The position numbers and the translations under genes are program-made. Source: Metasolibacillus fluoroglycofenilyticus (GTDB lineage: Bacteria; Bacillota; Bacilli; Bacillales_A; Planococcaceae). From it: a stretch of 64,000 nt of DNA. The stretch covers positions 1,643,487 through 1,707,486 of the forward strand of contig NZ_PYWK01000001.1 of NCBI RefSeq assembly GCF_003049645.1. Reading direction: 5' to 3'. Each line of letters begins with the position of its first letter. The stretch's first letter is position 1. Below are positions 35,437 through 46,133 of the stretch, piece after piece. A model generated the notes under the pieces. The model was not told the origin of the DNA. It did no database searches and was given only the letters and a program-made list of their open reading frames with translations.

Positions 35437-38400
35437 ATGGTACAGAAGGTTGCCATTGAAACGGTTCGTTGTCATATATTATTAACGAATACGGCACGTG
35501 AAGCCATTCAGCAGCATGTTCAAGATGAACAGGCCTTTTTTCGTTTGCAAAAAAACTTTATTGTTTATATTGAAAAACTCGCAATAGAGCAAACACAGCT
35601 TGCACTTACACTTTATTTTGATAATGAGAAAAACCGCGCCTTAAAGGATAAGTTTCAGGAGCGCGTTGTCATAATGGATTGCGTTTTTGATTTGAAAAAT
35701 GGACTTGTCGCAAAAAGCTTTCGTACAAGAGGAAAAGGAACCCCTGTTGCTACAAATCGTCGTGAAAGGCTACTCATTCATTTTGTGCCGTCGCGAATTA
35801 GCGGTCATACATATCCGGATAAATTTATTGAAACGCTAGCCGCGCTACCTGTTGCTCAGGAGCGTTTTGATTATGTAAACAAGCGCATCACCTCGTGGGA
35901 AGGTTATTTGAAGGTGCTCAATCAAAATGCTGACATTGAAGATATTGAAGCAAAATTCACAACGCACACATTGAATAGCGATTTTACCCATATTACGTTT
36001 ACTTGTAGTGAAATACCTGATAAAGCTTGGAAGCAATTAAAGGGGCTGAGTGCACGAGTACGTGGTTTTAAAATGGACTTAGGTGAGGTTGTAAAGGTGA
36101 ATCGCAGTGCTCACATAATCGAAATCGCCTTAAAGCCTGAAGCAATCCGGTTAGCAAGAAATAATGAGCTTCATTTTGAAATGGGCTTTATAGATTTCAG
36201 TAATGCTTCTACCAAATCACAGCTTAATCGTTTGCTAAAAGGCTTTGAGCGTTTAAAGGAAGGGCTTGCGGCAAACGCTAATTTAGAAAATATTTTATTT
36301 GAGGATAAGCCTGTTATCGCGACTCACACAACAGCTATTGAACCCGATTTTTATAATCAATTAAATGAATTTCAGCGTAAAGCTGTGGCAGGGGCTATGA
36401 GCGCCGAGGATTTATATGTGATACAAGGTCCTCCAGGCACAGGCAAAACAACTGTTATTTCCGAAATATGCTATCAAAATGCAAAAGCGGGCTTAAAAAC
36501 ACTTGTTGCCTCACAGTCTAATTTAGCTGTTGATAATGCTTTGAGCCGCTTATTATCGAATAAGGATATTCGAATTTTGCGCTATGGGCGTACTGAAAGT
36601 ATTGAAGAGGAAGGCAAAAAGTTTATTGAGGAGAATGTAGGCACGTATTGGCAGGAGCAAACATTTGAGGCAATTACCCATGAAGTTTCACAGCAGGATA
36701 AAAAGCAGCAGCTACTTGAACAGGAAATCGCAACAACCGAAAAGCAGCTTGAACAATTGCAAGAAGAAAAAAACGAGCTTCAGCAGGCAATTGCGAGAAA
36801 AAAGCAAGCTGAAGAACAACTAAAAATAGTAATTGAAAAAATAGCAGCACTGAAAAAACAGCTGGCGCCATTAAAAAAAGAGCTTGAGCAAACTGAGCAA
36901 CAGCTAGAGCAGCTTGAGGCAAAGAAAGTGGAGCTTGTTGAGGTTATTGCAATAAGTGAACAACAACTTGTTGCGCTTCCTACAAAGGAGGAAATCAGTG
37001 CCCAAGAGGTCACAAATCAGCAGCAGCTCGTACAGCTTACTGCTGCCATACAAGCAGCTACTATAAAAGCAGAAGAACTGCTGTTAGAACAACAGTTAAT
37101 GAATATAACGGCACAGCTACAGCGTATCTCGCCAGAGGGCAATGTAATTGAGCAATTAACAACAAAAATTACGGAGCTAAAAAAAGTACAGGATGTTGAA
37201 GATTTTATCGTAGCACATAATATACGGCGCAGCTTCGTCATCGACCGATTGCTTGCCTCATTAGCAAAATTGCAGCCTGAAATTGTCGCTTACAAACCGC
37301 TAAAGGAATTAAGTGAAAGGCTAGAAAAAGCACTTGCCTATAGTGAAAAAACGCTGCAAATCCATGTAACAGCGCCAGCTTTACCAGTGAATCATACGTA
37401 TTCGCTAGCGGAGGTCAATGAATTTTTAACAAAGCTAAGCCGCGCTTTTGCTGAGAAAAAAATCAATGTAGAAAATGGTACACGCTCTATTCAAGGTGTG
37501 CTACTACGTATTGCATACATTGAACAGTTACAGGTGAAATATCAAGATTTAATGCGCGAGGTTATGCTAATTTTCACGAAACTTAAGGAGGAGTTAGTTG
37601 ATTTATATAAAGAGCAGCTTGGACATAGTGAAGTGCAGCTACAGCAATTGCGCAGTACAGAGCAGCAATATCAACAGAAGCTTCAAGCTATTCAGCTAGA
37701 GTTGCAAAGTTTGCCAGAAATAACTGCAACTGCTGAGCAATTACAGCAGCAGCGTACTGAGTTAGAGCAAAGCCAACAGAAGCTTGAACAACAAAAGATA
37801 ACTCGTATAAACTTAACAGCAGCTTATGAAACAACAACAGCAGACTTGCAGCAACTTAATGAGCAGTTAACAAATGGTAACGAGAAATTGCAATTATTGA
37901 AAGAGCAGCTAAAAGAAATTAATAGCACAGGCTTAGCATTAGAAAAAGAGCGTGAAGAGCTTGAACAACTAACAAGGCAAAATCTCGAGGCAGCTTTAAA
38001 TGCAATAGAGGGGCGTATAGCAGTCAACCGAGCCACGATTGAAAAAATCGAGCAGCAGCTTGAACTTCTGCCAATCACACAACAATTACAAAGCGAATGG
38101 CAAACGATGCTAGCGAAGGCAAGTGAGCATGACTTAGAGGAAATTCGTAAGCTCTATGTTAAGCATGCAAACGTCATTGGGACAACCTGTGTGGCCTCTG
38201 CGAATAAAGAGTTTATGGATAATTATCCAATATTTGATGTTGTGATTATTGATGAAGTATCGAAGGCTACACCGCCAGAGCTACTGCTACCGATGTTAAA
38301 AGGCAAGAAAATTATTTTAGTTGGTGACCATCATCAGCTTCCACCACTAATTGGGGATGAAACATTTGAAGAGACGCTAGAGCAGGTAATCAAAAATAGC

Positions 38401-39171
38401 GACACATTTGAGGAAAAGCGAGAGCTTGAAAAGCTACTTGAGGAATCATTGTTTGAGCGCTTATACAAAAATCTGCCCCAGTCTAATAAAACAATGCTAG
38501 CAATCCAATATCGAATGCATACCAATATTATGGAAACGATTGTGCCGTTTTATCAAAACGAGCAAGATACCTTGCAATGCGGTTTAATTGATTCTGACGC
38601 AGCACGCGATCATCTTTTGGAAACGCCATTATTCAATCGTCAGCATCATTTATTATGGCTCGATATCCCTCATACAACAAGCTGTTTTGAAGAACGGATG
38701 AAAGAGGGGGCTAGCTTATTTAATCGGGCTGAATTAGATAAGGTGAAGGAGCTCCTTATATCGCTAAATGATGCAACAGCGCAAGCAAAGGAACAGGGCT
38801 TGATAGCACAGGATGCGCAAAAATCAGTTGGTGTTATTAGCTTTTATGCGGAGCAAGTGAAGCGTATTAATGATATGACACAATATCAATTCCCACATTT
38901 GCATATTCGCACAGGCTCGGTCGATAAGTTTCAAGGAATGGAGATGGATGTCATTATTGTCAGCATGGTGCGAAACAATGACGGGCATGGTAGCATTGGC
39001 TTTGCACAGGATTATCGCCGCTTAAATGTCGCACTATCACGTGCCCGTGAATTATTAATTATGGTTGGCAGCACGGAAATGTTTACGCAGCGTCCGAAAA
39101 AACAGGAAACGCGCCGTATGTATCAGCATGTGCTGGATGTAGTGAAAGCACAGGACGGCTACCGCACATAG
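35437..39171 (+). CDS. SF1 (UPF1/DNA2-like) helicase with very long coiled-coil insertion
   Basis: 1244 residues. An N-terminal region (1-290) lacks recognisable motifs. The helicase core is split: motif I GPPGTGKT at about 331-338, then roughly 475 residues of Gln/Glu/Lys-rich coiled coil (about 415-890). Motif II DEVSK follows near 938, then GDHHQLPP near 963, QYRMH near 1023, DKFQGMEMD near 1162 and NVALSRARE near 1197. All SF1 motifs are present, so it should be an active ATPase on DNA or RNA. The insert makes it long and perhaps SMC-like in shape. ATG at 35437 is 6 nt after GGGAGGT. It is followed after 9 nt by a small partner gene. The substrate and role are unknown; a nucleic-acid defence or repair role is inference. 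Confidence 0.88.
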   Translation: MVQKVAIETVRCHILLTNTAREAIQQHVQDEQAFFRLQKNFIVYIEKLAIEQTQLALTLYFDNEKNRALKDKFQERVVIMDCVFDLKNGLVAKSFRTRGKGTPVATNRRERLLIHFVPSRISGHTYPDKFIETLAALPVAQERFDYVNKRITSWEGYLKVLNQNADIEDIEAKFTTHTLNSDFTHITFTCSEIPDKAWKQLKGLSARVRGFKMDLGEVVKVNRSAHIIEIALKPEAIRLARNNELHFEMGFIDFSNASTKSQLNRLLKGFERLKEGLAANANLENILFEDKPVIATHTTAIEPDFYNQLNEFQRKAVAGAMSAEDLYVIQGPPGTGKTTVISEICYQNAKAGLKTLVASQSNLAVDNALSRLLSNKDIRILRYGRTESIEEEGKKFIEENVGTYWQEQTFEAITHEVSQQDKKQQLLEQEIATTEKQLEQLQEEKNELQQAIARKKQAEEQLKIVIEKIAALKKQLAPLKKELEQTEQQLEQLEAKKVELVEVIAISEQQLVALPTKEEISAQEVTNQQQLVQLTAAIQAATIKAEELLLEQQLMNITAQLQRISPEGNVIEQLTTKITELKKVQDVEDFIVAHNIRRSFVIDRLLASLAKLQPEIVAYKPLKELSERLEKALAYSEKTLQIHVTAPALPVNHTYSLAEVNEFLTKLSRAFAEKKINVENGTRSIQGVLLRIAYIEQLQVKYQDLMREVMLIFTKLKEELVDLYKEQLGHSEVQLQQLRSTEQQYQQKLQAIQLELQSLPEITATAEQLQQQRTELEQSQQKLEQQKITRINLTAAYETTTADLQQLNEQLTNGNEKLQLLKEQLKEINSTGLALEKEREELEQLTRQNLEAALNAIEGRIAVNRATIEKIEQQLELLPITQQLQSEWQTMLAKASEHDLEEIRKLYVKHANVIGTTCVASANKEFMDNYPIFDVVIIDEVSKATPPELLLPMLKGKKIILVGDHHQLPPLIGDETFEETLEQVIKNSDTFEEKRELEKLLEESLFERLYKNLPQSNKTMLAIQYRMHTNIMETIVPFYQNEQDTLQCGLIDSDAARDHLLETPLFNRQHHLLWLDIPHTTSCFEERMKEGASLFNRAELDKVKELLISLNDATAQAKEQGLIAQDAQKSVGVISFYAEQVKRINDMTQYQFPHLHIRTGSVDKFQGMEMDVIIVSMVRNNDGHGSIGFAQDYRRLNVALSRARELLIMVGSTEMFTQRPKKQETRRMYQHVLDVVKAQDGYRT

Positions 39172-39180
39172 GAGTGAATT

Positions 39181-39894
39181 ATGGAATTACAACAGCTTGA
39201 AAGACAAATAAAACAGCAACTGCCGCTTCCTAGTTCAGTGGAAATTGTTAGCACGAAGCATTTTTCAATACCGATTCATACGCTCTTAACGAAATACACA
39301 CCAATTCGTCGCATACCGATGGATATTTTAATGAAAATGATGTTGCGTGCCTTTCAAACAGGGCGTTTTCAAGATGCTGAAACGGTGGCAGATGTCCTGC
39401 TGGTCGAATCATTATTTATTGAGGATTTACTGCAAAAAATGAAGAAAACAGGACTGCTAACAATGGAGGAAGCGATTCAATTAACTGAAAAAGGGGAGGC
39501 ACAGCTGGCTGCAGGTATTTTTGAGGAACAGCTTGAGGAAATGGAGCAGGAATTATTTTATAGTCCTTTGCACGCAAGCTTTTTACAAGGTGAACTAGAG
39601 GAATTCGATGAATTTCCTGACGAGCTACAATATATAGAGCAACTATCCGTGATGTGGAATGAGCAACAAATTGTGGATGCATTGCAAAATGGCGCGACTA
39701 ATGACCACGCAGAGCCAACATTTATTACCTCAATAAATAGCGTCGAAGAGCTACAAATCCATGATGTACCATGCTTGCAATTTGTATTACATAATACAAG
39801 CAAAGATAGTTTTGATATACGTGTCTTTAATACATTGACCAACGCTTGGGATGCACATTTAGAGCAGGTGATAAAGGAGCGGGAGCAAGCATGA
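39181..39894 (+). CDS. unknown acidic partner protein of the helicase
   Basis: 237 residues, not recognised. An N-terminal part with basic patches (about 1-70) is followed by a helical region (MMLRAFQTGRFQDAETVADVLLVESLFIEDLLQKMKKTGLL) that could be a winged helix, then a very acidic stretch (EEQLEEMEQELFY) and a C-terminal beta-rich region. It lies 9 nt after the helicase stop, with GGAGTGAATT as ribosome site, so it is in the same operon. Its stop overlaps the start of a third frame (ATGA). Confidence 0.75.
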   Translation: MELQQLERQIKQQLPLPSSVEIVSTKHFSIPIHTLLTKYTPIRRIPMDILMKMMLRAFQTGRFQDAETVADVLLVESLFIEDLLQKMKKTGLLTMEEAIQLTEKGEAQLAAGIFEEQLEEMEQELFYSPLHASFLQGELEEFDEFPDELQYIEQLSVMWNEQQIVDALQNGATNDHAEPTFITSINSVEELQIHDVPCLQFVLHNTSKDSFDIRVFNTLTNAWDAHLEQVIKEREQA

Positions 39895-39968
39895 CAAATA
39901 CAAGCTCAATACTAGAGGCTGGGACATTTCGCCCAATCCATACCATCGGCTTGTTAGATGCCCTTTAG
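39891..39968 (+). pseudogene. short third frame of the helicase operon, probably truncated
   Basis: ATG at 39891 overlaps the preceding TGA as ATGA, with GGAGC upstream, so it looks like a real coupled start. The frame stops after 25 codons (TAG at 39966). If two T residues in CCCTTTAG were absent, the frame would continue as DALEHELHLVLLM before stopping near 40010, which suggests a frameshift followed by truncation. It may be the remains of a third operon protein. A real 25-residue peptide cannot be ruled out. Confidence 0.45.
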
Positions 39969-40130
39969 AGCATGAGCTACATCTAGTGCTATTAATGTAA
40001 CGAAGCAAAAAGAGCGTATTTTGCGTGCTTTTACGAAGTTTCGTCATGATAATTGAAAGAAATTAAATGAAAAGCATATTGCAAGCATCTTTTTTCCACT
40101 TTCGTTATAGTAACTAGTGAGGTGATAATC

Positions 40131-41111
40131 ATGTTGAAAAATATACCGATCTCTGTGTTAGATTTAGTGTCTGTGAGTGAAGGTCAAACTACAACCCAAG
40201 CATTTGAACGCTCTCGTCGTTTAGCTATTTTAGCCGAGCAGTTAGGCTATAAACGTTTTTGGGTGGCTGAGCATCATAATAGCCGTTCCATCGCAAGCTC
40301 AGCCACTTCTGTTGTCATGAGTTATTTGGCTAGTGCAACAAAGGAAATTCGAATCGGTTCCGGTGGAATTATGCTACCTAACCATGCACCATTAATTATT
40401 GCCGAGCAATTTGGAACACTTGATGCAATGTTCCCAGGTCGAATCGATTTAGGCTTAGGTCGTGCCCCCGGTACAGACCATTTTACAGCAAGGGCACTAC
40501 GCCGCCGTGATGCTGAGGACTTTGAAGATAATATTGAGGAGCTAGAGCGCTTTTTAGCAAAAGCACAGGAATCAGATTACATTAAGGCTTATCCTGGATT
40601 TGGTGCAAATGTGCCAATGTGGGTGTTAGGCTCAAGTTTATTTAGTGCAGAACTAGCTGCTCGCCGTGGTATGCCATATGCCTTTGCAAGTCATTTTGCC
40701 CCTGACTATTTAATGCAGGCAATTGATATTTATCGTACACAATTCCAGCCTTCTGAGCATTTACAGAAGCCGAAAATGCTAGCCTGTGTCAATGTGATGA
40801 TTGCCGATACTGATGAAGAAGCTCAAAAATTGGCAACAACTTACTATCAGCTTTTCTTAAGCATTATTCGTCGCACACATGATTTACTTCAGCCACCTGT
40901 AGACAATATGGATGAAATATGGACACCATTTGAAAAGCAGGCAATTATGCAGCAACGTCAATATATGTTCGTTGGTGACCAGCAATCAGTCAAAGCACAA
41001 TTAGAAAAATTCGTTGCAGACACAAAAATAGATGAATTAATGGTAACTGCTTCTATTTATGATGAAGAGGCTCGGACAAAGTCATTTACATTGTTGAAGG
41101 AGCTTTTTTAA
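40131..41111 (+). CDS. luciferase-like (LLM class) flavin-dependent oxidoreductase
   Basis: 326 residues. Bacterial luciferase-type TIM barrel: N-terminal [20 protein letters not shown], the strand [16 protein letters not shown] and [11 protein letters not shown], as in the YceB/YvbT branch. It should use reduced FMN to oxidise a small molecule; the substrate is unknown. ATG at 40131 follows GAGGTGATAATC; the GTG at 40122 lies inside that site. It is separately transcribed from the helicase operon and followed by the S-box leader. Confidence 0.9.
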   Translation: MLKNIPISVLDLVSVSEGQTTTQAFERSRRLAILAEQLGYKRFWVAEHHNSRSIASSATSVVMSYLASATKEIRIGSGGIMLPNHAPLIIAEQFGTLDAMFPGRIDLGLGRAPGTDHFTARALRRRDAEDFEDNIEELERFLAKAQESDYIKAYPGFGANVPMWVLGSSLFSAELAARRGMPYAFASHFAPDYLMQAIDIYRTQFQPSEHLQKPKMLACVNVMIADTDEEAQKLATTYYQLFLSIIRRTHDLLQPPVDNMDEIWTPFEKQAIMQQRQYMFVGDQQSVKAQLEKFVADTKIDELMVTASIYDEEARTKSFTLLKELF

Positions 41112-41116
41112 ACCTA

Positions 41117-41145
41117 TTGTCAAACCGCAACACACATGCTACAAT
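41117..41145 (+). promoter_or_regulatory. promoter of the metA S-box leader
   Basis: TTGTCA (41117-41122), 17-bp spacer, TACAAT (41140-41145), placed about 20 bp before the aptamer. Confidence 0.8.
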
Positions 41146-41161
41146 ATATGAAAATTAATAA

Positions 41162-41330
41162 ATCTTATCAAGAGAAGCCGAGGGATATGGCCCGTTGACG
41201 CTTCAGCAACCTCTAATATTTATTAGAAAGGTGCTAATTCCAGCGGGGATTGTCCCCGAGAGATAAGAGTGAACGGATTTGATTACGAAAACCCTCTCAT
41301 TCTCTTTACTGGAATGAGAGGGTTTTTGCA
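41162..41330 (+). promoter_or_regulatory. SAM-I (S-box) riboswitch controlling metA
   Basis: The aptamer runs from CTTATCAAGAG (41164) to GAGAGATAAG (41258-41267), which close P1. It has the conserved AAGCCGAGGGATATGGCCC..TTGACGCTTCAGCAACC core, identified here by GAGGGA, GCTTCAGCAACC, AAGGTGCTAATTCCAGC. The terminator AAAACCCTCTCATTC / GAATGAGAGGGTTTTT lies at 41288-41327. With bound SAM, transcription of metA stops. Confidence 0.95.
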
Positions 41331-41404
41331 TTGCCTTCTCTAGCTGATTCAACCATGCTTCAAAAGATAATTGATTTGTTAATTCAAGAAATGGGGGAAG
41401 CGAA

Positions 41405-42343
41405 GTGCCAATTAATATTCCGAAGCAATTGCCAGCAGGCGAGCTATTAAGACAAGAGAAAATTTTCGTAATGGAGGAGGACCGTGCGAGAACACAGCAA
41501 ATCCGTCCGTTAAATATTTTAGTTTGTAACCTAATGCCAGAAAAAGAGAAAACGGAGTTGCAATTATTACGTTTGTTAGGAAATACACCATTACAAGTGA
41601 ATGTGACATTTTTAAATACAGCGACATATGAGTCAAAAAATGTTTCAAAATCGCATTTACAATCGTTTTATACGACATTTAACGAAATCAAACACCGCCG
41701 ATTTGATGGGATGATAATTACAGGCGCACCAATTGAACGAATGGAGTTTGAGGACGTTATTTATTGGAAAGAAATAACGGATATTATGGAATGGGCAAAA
41801 TTAAACGTCACATCGATTATGAATATATGTTGGGGCGCTCAGGCTGCCCTCTACCATCATTATGGCATTGGAAAATTCGAGTTACCGAAAAAATGCTCTG
41901 GTGTCTATTCGCACGTCATTACAGATTTAACTGTCGATTTAGTGCGTGGCTTTAGTGACGAATACGTAGCACCACATTCAAGACATACATCGGTATCGAT
42001 AGAGGAAGTTCGCGCGCATCCAGATTTACGCTTACTTAGCTATTCTGATGATGCTGGTGTCTTCATTGTACAGTCTAAAGACAACAAGCAAATTATGATT
42101 ACAGGTCATTTAGAATATGACGCGACAACGCTTGCAGATGAGTATGAGCGAGATGTGGCAAAGGGAGATAATGTAGAAGTACCGATTAATTACTTCCCAA
42201 ATGATGACCCTGCTAAAGCGCCGAAAAACACGTGGCGTGCACATTCACATTTATTGTTCTACAATTGGCTGAACTATTACGTATACCAAGAAACACCATA
42301 TAAATGGGATTTTGTTGAGGAAGAAATCGAATATCATATTTAA
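41405..42343 (+). CDS. metAA: homoserine O-acetyltransferase, MetA family
   Basis: 312 residues. It activates homoserine for methionine synthesis. The catalytic Cys142 is in MNICWGAQ and the partner His in ITGHLEYD. Residue 111 is Glu (TGAPIE); in characterised relatives Glu at this position selects acetyl-CoA while Gly selects succinyl-CoA, so acetyl transfer is predicted. The start is GTG at 41405, with GGGGGAAGC upstream. Under the S-box riboswitch, expression should rise when SAM is low. Confidence 0.95.
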   Translation: MPINIPKQLPAGELLRQEKIFVMEEDRARTQQIRPLNILVCNLMPEKEKTELQLLRLLGNTPLQVNVTFLNTATYESKNVSKSHLQSFYTTFNEIKHRRFDGMIITGAPIERMEFEDVIYWKEITDIMEWAKLNVTSIMNICWGAQAALYHHYGIGKFELPKKCSGVYSHVITDLTVDLVRGFSDEYVAPHSRHTSVSIEEVRAHPDLRLLSYSDDAGVFIVQSKDNKQIMITGHLEYDATTLADEYERDVAKGDNVEVPINYFPNDDPAKAPKNTWRAHSHLLFYNWLNYYVYQETPYKWDFVEEEIEYHI

Positions 42344-42415
42344 CAAGCTAGTTGAATGCTAGAGGACGTAATTTAATTTAGCATTTATATTCTTGCACAT
42401 AATGTAATCAACAAA

Positions 42416-42464
42416 GCGATGGAGCTGTCTCAAAATGAATTTTCAGACGGATTCCATCGCTATT
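42416..42464 (+). terminator. terminator between metA and the convergent HesB-like gene
   Basis: GCGATGGA pairs with TCCATCGC as the outer stem and GTCTCAAAAT/ATTTTCAGAC as the inner stem. It is another variant of the GTCTGAAAA family. Confidence 0.7.
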
Positions 42465-42473
42465 TATCTTGAT

Positions 42474-42767
42474 TTAGGCTTTTTTATACTCATAAGCTAA
42501 TTCATCGAGCTGTTCATCCACACTTACATATAAATCATGCTCATTGAAAAACCATTCATCATTGCGTTCGATATAATAATGAATACCTTCAACAACTGTG
42601 TCTACGCCAATTTCATGAGGGAATTCGCGGTTCATACCGAGTGAAAAGCCTTCATGAAAAGGGGAAGAACCACCGTATCTTGCATAAAATCGTACATAAT
42701 CTCCTTGTTGTACTTCCATTTCTTTTTGAAACCAATTAATCGCTGCATCTGTTAATACTATTTTCAT
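42474..42767 (-). CDS. HesB/IscA-like fold protein (YneR type)
   Basis: 97 residues of the HesB-like (Fe-S biogenesis) fold: MKIVLTDAAINWFQKEM, then a GGSSPFHEGFSLGM loop. The three cysteines of true A-type scaffold proteins are absent, as in Bacillus YneR, so cluster binding is not expected. Gene order (this gene, plsY, parE, parC) equals that of Bacillus yneR-plsY-parE-parC. ATG at 42767 follows GGAGGCTATTGTC. Confidence 0.85.
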   Translation of the reverse strand: MKIVLTDAAINWFQKEMEVQQGDYVRFYARYGGSSPFHEGFSLGMNREFPHEIGVDTVVEGIHYYIERNDEWFFNEHDLYVSVDEQLDELAYEYKKA

Positions 42768-42935
42768 GACAATAGCCTCCGACATACATTTATACTTATA
42801 TTTTAGCGGATTTCACAGGGTAGTAACAGTAAATTGCTTTGAGAGTCATTGCAAGCGAAGATTAATTACATGCATGAGAAGTGGACTAAGGCATCTTTAG
42901 CACAATATTTTACTCGTTCGTTTTAAAAACAAAAA

Positions 42936-42974
42936 TTGTCTGAAAGCAACACGTTATTCCGCTTTCAGACAACT
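42936..42974 (-). terminator. terminator of plsY (TGTCTGAAAG family)
   Basis: TTGTCTGAAAGC and GCTTTCAGACAA form a perfect 12-bp stem; on the minus strand it is followed by TTTTTGTTTTT. Confidence 0.85.
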
Positions 42975-42984
42975 CTATTGTAGT

Positions 42985-43587
42985 TTAAATCCATTTCACT
43001 TTCGGCTCTGTACCTGCCTTAATCCGTTTAATATTTTCTCTGTGACGATAAACGATAAACGTAAATAAAATGGCAATTAAAATAAATAAGGCAAAATCAC
43101 CTGTTAATACTAGGTAAACTATGCTATAAATAAGGGCGATGAGTGCAACAATCATAGATGTGAGGCTGACCATTTTTGTAAGCTTTAGCGTAATGAAAAA
43201 TACGACAAAAAGTAGTAAAAATAATGGCCATGCATAGCCTAGCACAACACCTGCAGAAGTTGCTACGGCTTTGCCACCACGGAAACGCGCAAAAATAGGG
43301 AAGATATGACCTAGTACAGCGGCAACACCTAAAATTAATATGTGAATTTGCACGTCTTGGAAAAATGGCAATAAAGGTAATAGAACAGCAGCTGTGCCCT
43401 TTAAAACATCAATAATTGTCACGATTAAGCCTGCTTTTTTACCGAGAACACGAAAAGTATTCGTTGCACCTAAATTTCCGCTTCCTTGCTTTCTAATATC
43501 TGTATTATAAAAAAGCTTACCAATCCATAATGCCGAAGGGATGGAGCCAATTAAATAAGCACAAATCAATATAATGGCAGTTGACAT
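42985..43587 (-). CDS. plsY: glycerol-3-phosphate acyltransferase PlsY
   Basis: 200 residues with five to seven membrane segments. Family motifs are visible: [35 protein letters not shown] and [19 protein letters not shown]. It transfers an acyl group from acyl-phosphate to glycerol-3-phosphate, the first step of phospholipid synthesis, at the membrane. The frame runs 42 codons further upstream, but ATG at 43587 has GGAGCACATGT before it and gives the family N terminus. It is divergent from parE. Confidence 0.96.
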   Translation of the reverse strand: MSTAIILICAYLIGSIPSALWIGKLFYNTDIRKQGSGNLGATNTFRVLGKKAGLIVTIIDVLKGTAAVLLPLLPFFQDVQIHILILGVAAVLGHIFPIFARFRGGKAVATSAGVVLGYAWPLFLLLFVVFFITLKLTKMVSLTSMIVALIALIYSIVYLVLTGDFALFILIAILFTFIVYRHRENIKRIKAGTEPKVKWI

Positions 43588-43774
43588 ACATGTGCTCCTT
43601 TCAAAATTGATAGTTGGTACTAATATGTTGTAATAATGATTATACACTGATTGCCTAGCAATTGAATAGTAGATTGACGATTTTTTTTGTTTTTGCAAGA
43701 ATAGGCGTGTCAAAAACGATTTTGAGACATACCTATTGAAATAAGGATAGTGACCATTTATCCCGTATTAACGG

Positions 43775-43910
43775 TCAGTAAGCCTCCTACTTCAAGACTT
43801 TAGTAAAATTGGGCAAAGGATAAGTGGGAGACCAACTGCCCGTAAAAGCCCGAATGGTTCAACTAACTTTCAGTGGGAAAGAGCGTCCACTGAATGAAGT
43901 TTCACTTTAT
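43775..43910 (+). repeat. dispersed repeat R, copy 2 (similar to 30208-30313)
   Basis: The longer copy, with CAGTGG...CCACTGAA forming a hairpin near its 3' part and ACTGCCCGTAAAAGCCC conserved. It lies in the plsY-parE intergenic region (43588-44165) and runs directly into the short repeat at 43912. Confidence 0.65.
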
Positions 43911-43911
43911 T

Positions 43912-43963
43912 GTAACCGCCGGAGAAGCAAGCCTTATTTGTAACGAAAGCAAAGAGACAGGTT
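43912..43963. repeat. short dispersed repeat (copy of 8231-8281)
   Basis: GTAACCGCCGGAG, then GTAACGAAAGCAAAGAGACAGGT. It matches the 8231 copy with small changes. Directly adjoins repeat R here, but the 8231 copy lacks R, so they are separable units. Confidence 0.55.
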
Positions 43964-44105
43964 CAGATTTTCTTGGCAAATATTTAATATAAAAGCTGAG
44001 ATTATCCTGAAGATATAGGCTCTGAAATAAAGCATTCATTGAAAAATAGCTTGCTTAAATGGTACAATGACTATCTGTGTAGAGGTTTAGCGCCTTGACA
44101 GCTAA

Positions 44106-46130
<2,025 letters not shown>

Positions 46131-46133
46131 TTA

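Noticed and set aside
36674-37241. Minus-strand frames rich in Ser, Cys and Leu inside the helicase coiled coil
   Set aside because: They mirror the repetitive Gln/Glu/Lys codons of the coding strand and lack start signals.
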